From positions 1 through 64,000 of the forward strand of contig JBCCDU010000012.1 in NCBI GenBank assembly GCA_039030715.1: a stretch of DNA of 64,000 nucleotides, in the 5' to 3' direction. The notes below the pieces were generated by a model, which was not told the origin of the DNA, did no database searches, and saw only the letters and a list, made by a program, of their open reading frames with translations. Shown one piece after another: positions 1-9,157 of the stretch; position 1 is the stretch's first letter; every line of letters starts with the position of its first letter. The stretch is from Thermohalobaculum sp039030715. Lineage in GTDB: Bacteria > Pseudomonadota > Alphaproteobacteria > Rhodobacterales > Rhodobacteraceae. The position numbers and the translations under genes are program-made.

Positions 1-363
1 ATCGTGGCTGAGGACGGTGACGATCACCTGGGTCTCGTTCTTGAAGCCCGGCACGAAAAGCGGGCGGATCGGACGGTCGATCAGGCGGCTGGTCAGCACT
101 TCCTTCTCGGTCGGTTTCGCCTCGCGCTTGAAAAAGCCGCCGGGGATCTTGCCAGCGGCGTAATAGCGTTCCTGATAGTGGACGGTGAGCGGGAAGAAGT
201 CCAAGCCCACCTTGGGCTTGCGCTCGTAGACGACGGTCGCGAGCACGGTGGTCTCGCCCATTGTCGCCACCACGGCCCCATCGGCCTGGCGCGCAACTTT
301 CCCGGTCTCGAGTGTCAGCGTCTCGCCGCCCCACTCGATCTCTTTCTTCACGATATCGAACAT
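1..363 (-). CDS. pnp: Polyribonucleotide nucleotidyltransferase (PNPase), N-terminal part
   Basis: Only the first 121 codons are inside the window; the gene continues past position 1. The protein begins MFDIVKKEIEWGG and carries the signature of the first RNase PH-like domain of PNPase (LETGKVARQADGAV, GETTVLATVV, DFFPLTVHYQERYYAAG, GGFFKREAKPTEKE, SRLIDRPIRPLF). PNPase degrades RNA 3' to 5' phosphorolytically in the degradosome. The ATG is preceded by an AAGGA-type ribosome site. The upstream neighbour on the same strand is rpsO, an order conserved across proteobacteria, where pnp is commonly autoregulated through its leader. Identity is secure; the length and remaining domains cannot be judged here. 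Confidence 0.96.
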   Translation of the reverse strand, partial: MFDIVKKEIEWGGETLTLETGKVARQADGAVVATMGETTVLATVVYERKPKVGLDFFPLTVHYQERYYAAGKIPGGFFKREAKPTEKEVLTSRLIDRPIRPLFVPGFKNETQVIVTVLSHD

Positions 364-541
364 AGAGTTTCCTTTTCTGGCCAGCCCGGCCCCATTGCCG
401 GTTTTGGCCCGTTCCCCCTGTCCCCAGAGGGGCCCCTTGCGATTTTCCTGACGCGTCCTGCGGGGCGGGCAGGGGCGTTTGCGGACATGTTAGGTGCGGT
501 TCGGAGGGGTCTCCGGGCCCGCACGCAGGCCCTGGAACGGC

Positions 542-571
542 AAAAGGCGCCCTCCTCTCGGCGGCGCCCTT
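542..571 (-). terminator. Rho-independent terminator downstream of rpsO
   Basis: Read on the minus strand, GGCGCC arms flank a short purine-rich loop and are followed by TTTT. The hairpin starts 10 bp after the rpsO stop codon and lies between rpsO and pnp. It would end or attenuate rpsO transcripts before pnp, whose start is about 180 bp further on. Confidence 0.7.
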
Positions 572-580
572 CGGGTACGA

Positions 581-850
581 TCAGCGGCGGATGCCCAGCT
601 TCTGGATCAGCGACTTGTAGCGCGCTTCGTCCTTGCCGCGAACATAGTCAAGCAGCTTGCGCCGCTGGCTGACCATTTTCAGCAGACCACGACGCGAGTG
701 ATTGTCTTTCTTATGCGTCTTGAAATGCTCGGTCAGAGTGGTGATGCGGCTGGTCAGGATGGCAATCTGCACATCCGGGCTGCCGGTATCGCCGTCTTTG
801 GTGGCATATTCCTTGATGAGCTGTTCTTTCAGCTCGGGCGTAATCGACAT
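581..850 (-). CDS. rpsO: 30S ribosomal protein S15
   Basis: An 89-residue protein, the usual length for S15. It has the family motifs GDTGSPDVQIA (about residues 20-30), LTEHFKTHKKDNHSRRGLL (about 40-58) and the C-terminal SLIQKLGIRR. S15 binds the central domain of 16S rRNA early in 30S assembly and often represses its own translation. An AAGGAG ribosome site lies 8 nt before the ATG. It sits between truB upstream and pnp downstream on the same strand, the classic order. Confidence 0.98.
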   Translation of the reverse strand: MSITPELKEQLIKEYATKDGDTGSPDVQIAILTSRITTLTEHFKTHKKDNHSRRGLLKMVSQRRKLLDYVRGKDEARYKSLIQKLGIRR

Positions 851-1053
851 CGTGCGGTCTCCTTGACTGGTTCGGGATCAGCCGCCTTCCCTTGGCCAGG
901 GCCGGGATGTCGTCCAGCACGGTCGCGGAAAACGGCATTGCCCGGTAAATCCCGGACAACTGGCGGGGCAATAACGGCCTTTCTCCGAAATTACCAGCGA
1001 AATCGTGCCGCAGCAGGGGCGCAGCCATGGCGCGGAAACCGCACCCGGTGGCG

Positions 1054-1116
1054 AGGCCGCGAGGCCGCCGCCAACCGCGGGTGGGCGGGTGGAGGGTGGT
1101 GGTGGCCTCGCGGCCT
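1054..1116. repeat. 13-bp perfect inverted repeat with a G-quadruplex-type loop after truB
   Basis: Arms 1054-1066 (AGGCCGCGAGGCC) and 1104-1116 are perfectly complementary and overlap the truB stop codon. The loop holds four runs of three G in 18 nt (1079-1096) on the plus strand, which fits a canonical intramolecular G-quadruplex pattern. No T-tract follows, so this is not a standard intrinsic terminator. Confidence 0.6.
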
Positions 1117-2014
1117 ATCCCCCGGGCGCCACGATTACCCGTCTGGGTCGGAAAACGCCCCCTTCGCATAACCCAATCGCGATGGCTTGCCCATCGCACG
1201 CGGCCCATGCCGCGCCGTCACCCGGCCCGCATTCGACCGCCCTGCCCAACCGCAAATCCGCCGCCTGCATCGGGGTGATATCGACCCGTACCATCCCGCT
1301 CAGTCCAGCCGCCAGGGGCTGCATCTCCGGCGGGATCCCCGTGTCGCGAAACCCGTCCAGCGCCTCGAAGGCCACCGCCCGGCTCAGATCGAACGGCCCG
1401 GTCGCCAGGCGCCGCAGCGCAGTCACATGACCAAGGCACCCCAGCGCCGCGCCCAGATCCCGCGCGATGGAGCGGACATAGCCGCCCTTGCCGCACACCA
1501 TCTCGAAAACCGCATGATCCGCATCCGGACACTCTCGCAGGTCCAGGCGATCCACCCGGATCTCCCGCGCCGCAAGCTCCGGCACTTCGCCCCGCCGCGC
1601 CAGGTCATAGGCCCGCGCCCCATCGACCTTGACCGCCGAAAACTGCGGCGGCACCTGCCGGATCACCCCCGTGAACCGGGCCAGAACCGCCTCGACCTCA
1701 GCGCGCTCGGGCCGATCCGGGGACCTGGCGATCACCTCACCCTCCAGATCGTCGGTCGCCGTCGCGGCGCCCCAACATACGGTGAAACGATAGGTCTTGG
1801 CGCCCTCCTGCGCATGCGGAATGGTCTTGGTCGCCTCGCCAAAGGCCACCGCCAGACACCCGCTTGCGAGAGGGTCCAAGGTTCCCGAATGCCCCGCCTT
1901 CTGCGCCTGCAAGGCCCACCGCGCCTTGTTGACGATATCCGAGGAAGTCACCCCCAGCGGCTTGTCCACCACCAGCCACCCATCCACCGGACTGCCCTTG
2001 CGCCGCCTGGCCAT
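1115..2014 (-). CDS. truB: tRNA pseudouridine(55) synthase TruB
   Basis: A 299-residue protein. It isomerises uridine-55 to pseudouridine in the T loop of tRNAs. The N-terminus GWLVVDKPLGVTSSDIVNK and the catalytic motif GHSGTLDPLASG (catalytic Asp47) are textbook TruB; KTYRFTVCWG and GGYVRSIARDLG are the later conserved blocks. The ATG has a GGGAGGG ribosome site 8 nt upstream. It precedes rpsO and pnp on the same strand. The usual upstream partner rbfA is not present in this window. Confidence 0.97.
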   Translation of the reverse strand: MARRRKGSPVDGWLVVDKPLGVTSSDIVNKARWALQAQKAGHSGTLDPLASGCLAVAFGEATKTIPHAQEGAKTYRFTVCWGAATATDDLEGEVIARSPDRPERAEVEAVLARFTGVIRQVPPQFSAVKVDGARAYDLARRGEVPELAAREIRVDRLDLRECPDADHAVFEMVCGKGGYVRSIARDLGAALGCLGHVTALRRLATGPFDLSRAVAFEALDGFRDTGIPPEMQPLAAGLSGMVRVDITPMQAADLRLGRAVECGPGDGAAWAACDGQAIAIGLCEGGVFRPRRVIVAPGG

Positions 2015-2122
2015 CTGCCGCCCTCCCGCTTGCAGCAGTCTTTAGCGCCCGATCCGACACGCGCCAAGTGCGCTGTCGGCCGTGCTGGGCGCCAAGCGGC
2101 CATCTGGGCGCGCAGCGCACAG

Positions 2123-2156
2123 CGGCAGGTTTCCTGCCGGTCCGTGGACCACGGAC
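2123..2156 (-). terminator. Two adjacent short perfect hairpins after the MoxR operon (possible terminator)
   Basis: 2123-2139 is CGGCAGG-TTT-CCTGCCG and 2140-2156 is GTCCGTGG-A-CCACGGAC; they abut with no spacer. They lie 32-65 bp beyond the stop of the last gene of the minus-strand MoxR operon and upstream of truB. There is no clear T-tract, so termination is inferred from position and stem stability only. Confidence 0.35.
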
Positions 2157-2187
2157 ATGGCCGCGCGCCCGAAAGATAGGCGAGGTT

Positions 2188-4278
2188 TCAGCGGCTCTCG
2201 CGGCGCCACGCGCTCAGGAACAGCAGGCCTGCCAGCAGCGCGGCCAGCCAGGCGGGCAGCAAGGGGGTCAGGCTGAGACCTGTCACCTGATACGCCTCGC
2301 GCGCCTCCAGCCCCAGCCAGCGGCGCGAGAACGCGCGGCGGCCTTCCGGCACCAGACGCAAGTCCGGCACACCATCGCCGAGGGCGGCAATCCGCCCGCC
2401 CGTCGCGTCCACAAGGGGCGACAGCGGCCCGAAACTCGCCAGCGGGTCGTCGTATTCGCGCGGGCTGGGCGGCCCGACAGCCGCCACCGCCTCGAACTCG
2501 CCTGAGCGAAAGCGCCAGAGCCCCTCCTCCGCTTCCTCCAGCACGCTTTGCCAGCGCCCGGGCGCGACTTCGCTGAAAGTCAGTTCGCGCTGTTCCGGCG
2601 CGGCGGGCGGCGTGGCGATGGCGGCTTCGGGAGCGTCCTCGGACAGCGTCCGACGCTCCAACACCACGCGGGCGCCTTCGACACGGGCGACCAGCGCCTC
2701 CTCTTCCAACTCGGGCTCGCGCATCAGCCAATGGGCGGTGCGGCGCAGCAGATCCGCTTGCGGACCGCCGCCCTCGAACCCCCGGGTCCAGAGCCAGGCA
2801 TGGTCCGAGGCCAGAAGCGCCACGCGCCCCTCTCCCACCCGGTCCAAAATCAGAAGCGGCAGGTCATCCACCCCCGACATCACGATATTTCCCGACATCG
2901 GTTCGACCGGGATATGGCGCATCCAGCGGCCCCATTGCGGCACGCCTTCGACCAGGCCGCTCGCCGCCTCCAGCCCGGCGGTCACGGGGTGGCGATTGCC
3001 GATGTCGGTGACCCGCGGCAGGAACGGGGTCTCGATCACCTCCAGCGAGGGCCGCGCCGGCATGATCTCGGCCAGCGGCGTGCGGCTGAGGCTCTGTGCC
3101 CCCGGGAAGGCGGGGCCGGAGGCGACCAGCACCGCGCCCCCCTCGCGAACATATTTCGAGATATTGCTGAGAAACGCCGAATGCAGGATGCCGCGCCAGC
3201 GATAGCGGTCGAAGACGATCAGGTCGAACCCGTCGATCTTTTCCAGAAACAGCTCGCGCGTCGGGAAGGCGATCAACGAAAGCTCGCTCACCGGCGTCCC
3301 GTCCTGCTTGCCGGGCGGGCGCAGGATGGTGAAATGGATCAGGTCCACTGCCGGATCGGCCTTCAGAATATCGCGCCAGGTGCGCCCGCCGGGATGCGGC
3401 TCGCCCGAGACCAGCAGCACCCGCAGCCGGTCGCGCACGCCGTTCACTTCCGCCAGGATGCGATTGTTTCGTATCGTGAGTTCTTCCTCGTGGCCCGGCA
3501 GGCGAATATCCACCACATTCGGGCCGCCATGGGCGATTTCGAGCTCCAGCAGCGTCTCGGAGCCCAAATCGAGCCGCAGCGGTATGGGCTCCGCCCCGTC
3601 GACGGACACTTCCGCGATGACGGATGCGCCCAGATCCGAAGGCCGCACACCCAGAGCTCGCGCCGTCAGCTTGAACGAGACTTTCTCTCCCACGATCCCG
3701 AAGGCCGGGGCCGAGACCAGCTCCAGCTTCAGGTCGAACCCGTCAGGGTCGCCCGCGATCAGGGCATGAACCGGTGCGGGAAACCCCTCCAGCCGGTCGG
3801 CATCGTGGATCTGGCCATCGCTCAGCAGGATCGCCCCGGCGATCTGATCTGGGGCGACGCGGGCCGCGGCCTCGTCCAGCGCTGTCAGCATCTGGGTGCC
3901 GGTATTGCCCTCCGGGTCGGGCTCCACCTCGACCACGCGCAGTTCCACCGGCTGTTCCGGGCGGGACAGAGCCTCGGCCCGCGCCATCAATGTCTCGGCG
4001 GCCTCGGCGATCTCCGCCGCGCGATCCTCAAGCTCGGTGCTTTCGGTCTTGTCGATCACCAGGAAAGCCACGGAGGTCAGACCCTGACGATCCTCTCGCC
4101 GCAGCTCCGGCCCCGCAAGTGCCAGGATCAGGAGGCCGAGCCCCAGACCGCGCAGCCACCAGCCCGCAAAGCTGCGGGTGGCTGCGAACACCACGAAGGC
4201 CAGCGCCACCACCGCCAACCCGGCGATAGCCGCCCAGGGCAGCGCGGGATCGAAGCCGATGCCGAAACCTTCCATCAC
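2188..4278 (-). CDS. Large membrane protein with glutamine-amidotransferase-like/vWA-like region (MoxR operon)
   Basis: A 696-residue protein with two N-terminal membrane segments (about residues 14-32 and 41-57), a long non-membrane middle and one C-terminal membrane segment (about 670-690). The middle shows a vWA-like strand (VAFLVIDKTEST), a sequence ending ILLSDGQIHD, and a ThuA/GATase-like block (VLLVSGEPHPGGRTW, FDLIVFDRYRWRG, GAVLVASGPAF, GRVALLASDHAWLW). This layout matches the uncharacterised last gene of alphaproteobacterial MoxR-DUF58-DUF4159 operons. Its start overlaps the upstream stop by 4 bp. By analogy with Bat-type loci it probably acts in envelope stress or metalloprotein maturation, but no specific function can be given. 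Confidence 0.8.
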   Translation of the reverse strand: MMEGFGIGFDPALPWAAIAGLAVVALAFVVFAATRSFAGWWLRGLGLGLLILALAGPELRREDRQGLTSVAFLVIDKTESTELEDRAAEIAEAAETLMARAEALSRPEQPVELRVVEVEPDPEGNTGTQMLTALDEAAARVAPDQIAGAILLSDGQIHDADRLEGFPAPVHALIAGDPDGFDLKLELVSAPAFGIVGEKVSFKLTARALGVRPSDLGASVIAEVSVDGAEPIPLRLDLGSETLLELEIAHGGPNVVDIRLPGHEEELTIRNNRILAEVNGVRDRLRVLLVSGEPHPGGRTWRDILKADPAVDLIHFTILRPPGKQDGTPVSELSLIAFPTRELFLEKIDGFDLIVFDRYRWRGILHSAFLSNISKYVREGGAVLVASGPAFPGAQSLSRTPLAEIMPARPSLEVIETPFLPRVTDIGNRHPVTAGLEAASGLVEGVPQWGRWMRHIPVEPMSGNIVMSGVDDLPLLILDRVGEGRVALLASDHAWLWTRGFEGGGPQADLLRRTAHWLMREPELEEEALVARVEGARVVLERRTLSEDAPEAAIATPPAAPEQRELTFSEVAPGRWQSVLEEAEEGLWRFRSGEFEAVAAVGPPSPREYDDPLASFGPLSPLVDATGGRIAALGDGVPDLRLVPEGRRAFSRRWLGLEAREAYQVTGLSLTPLLPAWLAALLAGLLFLSAWRRESR

Positions 4279-7100
4279 TGACCCAGCCTTTCCAGCACGG
4301 CCGGAGCATGGACCTGATCCGACTTGTAGTTCCCGGTCAGGGCATAGAGCACCAGGTTGACCCCGAAGCGCAGCGCCATCTCGCGCTGGCGGTCGCCGCT
4401 GCGGCCCACCGGAAAGGCGAAGAACCCCTGCTCGTCCACCGCCCAGGCCGAGGCCCAGTCAGCCGAGCCCACGATCACCGGCGAGACATTGTCATCGATG
4501 CGGTCGAATTGCGGGATGGAGGGATCGCGCTCGATCCCGTCATCGGGAGGCGGTGCCTCGGCCCAGACATTGCCGCCACGCCAGCGCCCGGGGAAGCGGT
4601 CGAGCAGATAGAACGTGCGCGTCAGCACATGATCGCCATCGACCGGCGCCAGCGCGGGCAGGTTCAACGCGCGGGCGATCTGGCGCATCTCGACCGCCGA
4701 GGTGCCGCCAAAACCGGTCGCCCCATTCTGCGTGTCGATCACCAGCAGGCCACCCCCGGTCAGATACTCCGCCAACCGCTCCAGCCCTTCCTGATCCGGC
4801 GCGAGCCCGGAGAGAAGCGGCCAGTAGAGCACCGGATAAAGCTGCAGCGGATCGCGGGCCGGGTCGACGCCCATCGGCGGGCCCGGCTCGACCGATGTGC
4901 GCGCCGCCAGGGTCATGCCAAGGCCGCGCATCGCCTGTTCCGACACTGCATCGACCCGGGAGGAACCGGTGAGGACATAGCCCAGCGTGGTCTCGGCTGT
5001 TGCGGAGACGACATCGCCGTCGCTGCTCTGCGCCCGGGCCTCGGGCGCGGTCATGGCAAGGGCGACAGCCAGCATCGCGACCCCGCCGCCAGCCGCGCCC
5101 CGTGCGACGCCGGATGTGCGGGGCGAGAGACGTCCGGCCAGCCAAAGCGTCGCGATCAGATCTATCAGCATCAGCAGCACCGCCAGTGTGATCAACCAAT
5201 GGCCGAGTTTCTGGGCCTCGACCCCGCCGAGCGTCTCGACCACCGTGCCAAGCGGCGCATCGGGCAATGGCGCAAGCGTGTCGCCGGTCGCGAACAGGTT
5301 AACCGCCATGCGAGTCGCGGCACCCGCGCCGCCGGCACCTTCATCAGCGCGCAGGTAGATCCCCGGGCCGGTGCCCGGTCCCGCGCGGCCACCAGCCAGC
5401 GTCTCTCCCGCGACAGGCTCGACCCCCGGTGCGGGATCGCGCGGGGCACCGTCGGGGCCCAGCAACAGATCGGCGCGCCAGAGGGTGCCGGCAAGCTCCT
5501 CCGCCTCCGGCACGCTGGCGGCCCGGCCGGGGCTGAGGCTCATCACCTGACCCAGCATCTCGACCAGCAGGCCCGAGAGCGGCAGCGACGACCACTCCGC
5601 ATCCGCCGTGACATGGAACAGCACGACCCAGCCCGCGCCCATCTTCTTGGCGGTCACCAGCGGCGTTCCGTCATCCAGCGAGGCCCAGACCCGGCCCGCC
5701 AGGTCGGGCGAGGGTTCGGCCAGCACCTGGGTGCGCACGTCGACTTCGTCTGGCACGGTCAGGCGGCGGAACGGGCCATCGGGGTTGAACGGCCCCAGCG
5801 TGCGGGGTTTGGACCAGGCCAGCGCGCCGCCCAGCACCCGCCCGCCCCGACGCAGCGTGACGGGCAACAGCGGATCGGCCTGCTCACTGCCGAAGCGTTC
5901 GCTGATCGCAGCGGCCAGGCGCGGACCGGCGAAGCGCACCATGACGCCGCCCTCGGTGACCCAATCGACCAACGCGGTTTCGTCTTCAGGGCCGAATGCC
6001 CCATGATCGGCCAGGACCAGCGCCGCAGGGCCGGTCGCCATGACCTCGGCCACCGAACCTTCGCGGATCACCGACCATGGCTCCAGCGCCTCGCGCAGGT
6101 AATGACTGGCGGAGGTCAGCGAGGCCACGGCGTCCTCCGCGACCGGCGCGACCAGCCCGGTCGGTACCCGTTTCAGCGAGCCATCGGCCAGCGCGGCGCC
6201 ACCCGCGCTGGCATCCTGGGCCATGATCAGGCGGGTGATGGTGCCGATCAGTTCCGCGGGCAGGTCGAACTCCGCCGTCGCCAAATCGTCGCCGGGCGCG
6301 AAGGTCGCGGGCGTCACGGCGATCCGCCGCTCGCCGCCCTCCTCCGCTTCGCCGAAGGCCACCACCAGGCGGGTCTCCTCGCCACCCCCGGCGCGCAGCA
6401 CATCGGCCAGCATCCGGCCGTCTTCCAGGCGCGGCGGTGTCAGACCGACTGCGGGGGCCACAGGGCCGATCAGGCGCAGCGGGCCACGGGCCGACAAGGC
6501 GTCCATCAGTGCGTCGGCCTCCTCGATATGGGCCAGACCGTCATGGAACCACAGGGTTTGGCCCGGCGGCAGGTCGCTCAGCGCCTCGACCAGGGCAGCG
6601 CGGTCCGGTGCCCAGGGGGCGGGTTCCAGCACGTCCAGAACGCGCCGGGCGGCAGCTGCGCTGACCGGCACCGGCACCTCGCCGGAGCCGAGCGGCCAGA
6701 ACAGCACATCGCGACCGGCATCTTCGGCCTCGTCCAGCGCACCCGCCGCCGCGGCCTTGCGCGTGGCCCAGTCGGGCGCCGAGGCCCAGCCCTGATCCAT
6801 CACGATCAGCACCGGTCCGTCCGTCTCACCCAGGCGGTCCGAGGGGTTCAGCACAGGCTGCGCAAAGCCGGTCAGGATCGCGGCAACCGCAATGCAGCGC
6901 AAAAGCAGCAGCCACCACGGGGTTTTGTCGGATTGGCGCTCTTCGTCCTCCAACCCCAGCAGCAGGCGAACACCGGCAAATGCCTCGACCCGCGGGCTGG
7001 GCGGGATCGCGCGCAGCAGCCACCAGAGGATCGGCAGCGCGATAAGCCCGGCCAGAACCCAGGGGTTCAGAAAAGCAAGGGCGCCGATGCTGGCCATCAC
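4275..7100 (-). CDS. DUF4159 protein with BatA-like N-terminal domain
   Basis: A 941-residue protein. Residues 1-90 resemble the BatA N-terminal domain: FLNPWVLAGLIALPILWWLLRAIPP, then a second membrane segment near 62-80. A periplasmic-sized middle follows, then two hydrophobic segments (about 640-700), the second ending in an AQA-like site, and a C-terminal DUF4159 domain (FAELP-like core with YPVLYWPL, EYLTGGGLLVIDTQNG, FYLLDRFPGRW). It is the fifth gene of the MoxR operon and overlaps both neighbours by 4 bp. Family members sit in the membrane beside MoxR ATPases; the reaction is unknown. Confidence 0.88.
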   Translation of the reverse strand: MMASIGALAFLNPWVLAGLIALPILWWLLRAIPPSPRVEAFAGVRLLLGLEDEERQSDKTPWWLLLLRCIAVAAILTGFAQPVLNPSDRLGETDGPVLIVMDQGWASAPDWATRKAAAAGALDEAEDAGRDVLFWPLGSGEVPVPVSAAAARRVLDVLEPAPWAPDRAALVEALSDLPPGQTLWFHDGLAHIEEADALMDALSARGPLRLIGPVAPAVGLTPPRLEDGRMLADVLRAGGGEETRLVVAFGEAEEGGERRIAVTPATFAPGDDLATAEFDLPAELIGTITRLIMAQDASAGGAALADGSLKRVPTGLVAPVAEDAVASLTSASHYLREALEPWSVIREGSVAEVMATGPAALVLADHGAFGPEDETALVDWVTEGGVMVRFAGPRLAAAISERFGSEQADPLLPVTLRRGGRVLGGALAWSKPRTLGPFNPDGPFRRLTVPDEVDVRTQVLAEPSPDLAGRVWASLDDGTPLVTAKKMGAGWVVLFHVTADAEWSSLPLSGLLVEMLGQVMSLSPGRAASVPEAEELAGTLWRADLLLGPDGAPRDPAPGVEPVAGETLAGGRAGPGTGPGIYLRADEGAGGAGAATRMAVNLFATGDTLAPLPDAPLGTVVETLGGVEAQKLGHWLITLAVLLMLIDLIATLWLAGRLSPRTSGVARGAAGGGVAMLAVALAMTAPEARAQSSDGDVVSATAETTLGYVLTGSSRVDAVSEQAMRGLGMTLAARTSVEPGPPMGVDPARDPLQLYPVLYWPLLSGLAPDQEGLERLAEYLTGGGLLVIDTQNGATGFGGTSAVEMRQIARALNLPALAPVDGDHVLTRTFYLLDRFPGRWRGGNVWAEAPPPDDGIERDPSIPQFDRIDDNVSPVIVGSADWASAWAVDEQGFFAFPVGRSGDRQREMALRFGVNLVLYALTGNYKSDQVHAPAVLERLGQ

Positions 7101-8056
7101 ACCCCTCCCAACGCGCCGTGAAGCGCCAGCAATGCCTTGCGCGGGCTCTCATCCGTGCGGTGCAGGATCAGTTGCCAACCCGAGTTGCGGGCGATCGCCG
7201 CCAGTTCGTCGCGCCGTTCGGCCAGGCGCATGATATAGGCCTCGCGCAGGGTACGGGCCTGATCGGTCTCGTGGCGGATCTCGCGCGCCATGCTTTCGAA
7301 CCGGGTGCGGCCCGCGAAGGGAAACTCCTCCTCCGCCGGGTCCAGGATCTGCAACATGACGCCGGAGATGCCGCGCCCCGCCGCCTCGGCCAGCCGGGGC
7401 AGGACATCGGCGCGGGGGCCCATGAAATCGGACATGAAGACGATCTTGCCGACGCGGCGCTGCGCAATCGCGGGCGGTGCCCCATAGTCGGCGCGCCCGG
7501 CTGTTCCGGTTGCTCCAGTTGCTTCGGCCGCCTCCGCCGTCAGATGCGCCGAGATGCGCATGAGTTGACGCTCGCCGGTCAGGGGCCGCTCCGCCGCCGT
7601 CCCGATCAGGCCGAAGCGTTCCCCCCCGCGCGAGAGCAGGACGCTGAGCGCGAGGGTCAAGAGTTTCGCCCGTTCGACCTTGCTGCGCGGCGTACCGGCG
7701 GAGGTATAGTCCATCGCCGCCGACCGGTCGCACCAGAGGAGGACGGTCTCTGCCGCCTCCCATTCCAGTTCGCGCACATAGAGCCGGTCTGAGCGTGCGG
7801 AGCGGCGCCAGTCGATCGAACCCAGCGTATCGCCGGGATGGGCGGGGCGGTATTGCCAGAAACTCTCGCCAGGGCCTGCCCGCCGTCTGCCATGGACACC
7901 GGGGGCGAGCGAGAGGGCCAGCCGATGCGCCTCGACCAGCAGGGGCGGCAGGGTGCCCGAAATCTTCTCGGCATCGCGGCGCAGCCAGGCGGCTTCATCG
8001 CCATCGCGAACGCCATCGCGGTGACCGGCGCGAGGATCGGTCACATCAGCGCTCAT
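7097..8056 (-). CDS. DUF58 domain-containing protein
   Basis: A 319-residue protein without membrane segments. The DUF58 signature is at about residues 74-100 (PGDTLGSIDWRRSARSDRLYVRELEWE region), followed by a vWA-like fold (TVLLWCDRSAAMDY, LLTLALSVLLSRGGERFGLIG, GKIVFMSDFMG). DUF58 proteins are regular partners of MoxR AAA ATPases, where the ATPase is thought to remodel the vWA protein. Four-base overlaps with the genes on both sides support one translationally coupled operon. Confidence 0.93.
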   Translation of the reverse strand: MSADVTDPRAGHRDGVRDGDEAAWLRRDAEKISGTLPPLLVEAHRLALSLAPGVHGRRRAGPGESFWQYRPAHPGDTLGSIDWRRSARSDRLYVRELEWEAAETVLLWCDRSAAMDYTSAGTPRSKVERAKLLTLALSVLLSRGGERFGLIGTAAERPLTGERQLMRISAHLTAEAAEATGATGTAGRADYGAPPAIAQRRVGKIVFMSDFMGPRADVLPRLAEAAGRGISGVMLQILDPAEEEFPFAGRTRFESMAREIRHETDQARTLREAYIMRLAERRDELAAIARNSGWQLILHRTDESPRKALLALHGALGGV

Positions 8057-8592
8057 TCGCCGGCCCCGTTCGAGGAGTCACGCTCGGCCACCTGCATTCC
8101 CATGACGGCAATGCCTTGCTGGCCCAGCCCGGCAGTCACCGAAACCGCACCGATGCGCGGCAGGCGGAAATCCCAGAGCACCGGGTCTTCCTCCCGGCTG
8201 GGAGGTGTCTCGGCCAGCGTCCCGGGTTCGGCCATGCGATCCAGTGCGGTGCGTAGACCCAGCACCAGCACCGCCAGATTGCCTCGCCCCAGCATCACCG
8301 TGCATTGGCGGCCGAATATGTCGCCCGCCTGCATCGGCACCACGCCGCCGTAGATCTCCAATTCAGGATTGCGATAGGCCGATGCCTCCGCTGGGCGTTG
8401 CAGGCCCAGGCTGCCGAAAACGGCCTCGGCGCCGGTAAACTCGGGCGCCAGGCGCAGGCAGGCATCCTCGAACAGGCCCAGGGCCTGGCGGTGACGCAGC
8501 GCGTCCTCCTGCGAGAATGCCGCGGCGGGCGCAGACCCGAATGCCAAGACACCCAGAAGCAGCGGCCCGATGATGCGTTTGAGCTCATTCAA
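8053..8592 (-). CDS. Exported protein of unknown function (MoxR operon)
   Basis: A 179-residue protein with a signal peptide: a basic start (MNELKR), a hydrophobic core and an AAAFS cleavage region near residue 26. The mature part has two cysteines (CLRLAPEF and QCTVMLGRG), which could pair in the periplasm. I recognise no named family. It overlaps the downstream DUF58 gene by 4 bp and the upstream exported-protein gene by 8 bp. It may be a periplasmic accessory of the MoxR system, or simply co-transcribed. Confidence 0.75.
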   Translation of the reverse strand: MNELKRIIGPLLLGVLAFGSAPAAAFSQEDALRHRQALGLFEDACLRLAPEFTGAEAVFGSLGLQRPAEASAYRNPELEIYGGVVPMQAGDIFGRQCTVMLGRGNLAVLVLGLRTALDRMAEPGTLAETPPSREEDPVLWDFRLPRIGAVSVTAGLGQQGIAVMGMQVAERDSSNGAGE

Positions 8593-9157
8593 GGATCAGA
8601 CCCCGATGGACGCTGATCGAGGTGGTGTTGTTCTGACTGAACTGGTGAAATCTGAAGTCGATCCGCCCCAACGCGTCCGACATGCCCTTCAGCACGATCA
8701 ACCCGTCCTCGCGCAACGCCCGGCCAATCGCGATTCCCTGGTCGTGCAGGCTGTCGAGATAGGGACCCATTGTAGCGTCCAGCGCGGGAAACCGCTGACC
8801 GATCAGCGAGACAATGCATATCGGCGGTTTGGGCAGGCTGCCCTCGGCATGCTCCGGCGTCGAGATGGTTAGGACCACCTGGCTTTCGCGGTCGGCGAAG
8901 ATGATATCGGACCGGTCGGCGAGCTGTCCGCCCTTGATCCGGCTGCTGGGCTCGATCGGTTCGAGGCCAAGATCGCGGGCCTTGTCGGGGGCCCGCTCGA
9001 AACTGGGAAAGGTGGGGATGCAGATCTCGGCAATCAGGTCCTTGGCGATGGCGATATCGGCGGCATCGCCCTCGCTTGCGGTACCGGGTGCCGCGAAGCC
9101 AAGCGCCAGCGTGGTCAGGCCAGCCGCGCAGGCCGCTATGCCGGCCAGGCGCGTCAC
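8585..9157 (-). CDS. Exported protein of unknown function (MoxR operon)
   Basis: A 190-residue protein with a signal peptide (LAGIAACAAGLTTLALGFAAPGTAS; cleavage near residue 28). The mature part contains AEICIPTFPSF and PPICIVSLIGQRFPAL, that is, two cysteines about 85 residues apart as in the next gene product, so the two exported proteins may be structurally alike. No domain name can be assigned. It starts within the last 4 bases of moxR, so it is translated directly after the ATPase. Confidence 0.75.
   Translation of the reverse strand: MTRLAGIAACAAGLTTLALGFAAPGTASEGDAADIAIAKDLIAEICIPTFPSFERAPDKARDLGLEPIEPSSRIKGGQLADRSDIIFADRESQVVLTISTPEHAEGSLPKPPICIVSLIGQRFPALDATMGPYLDSLHDQGIAIGRALREDGLIVLKGMSDALGRIDFRFHQFSQNNTTSISVHRGLILE

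Noticed and set aside
4308..7121. A 937-codon open frame on the plus strand opposite the DUF4159 gene
   Set aside because: It is antisense to a recognised protein, is rich in Arg, Gln and His without any domain, and arises from GC-rich codon bias.
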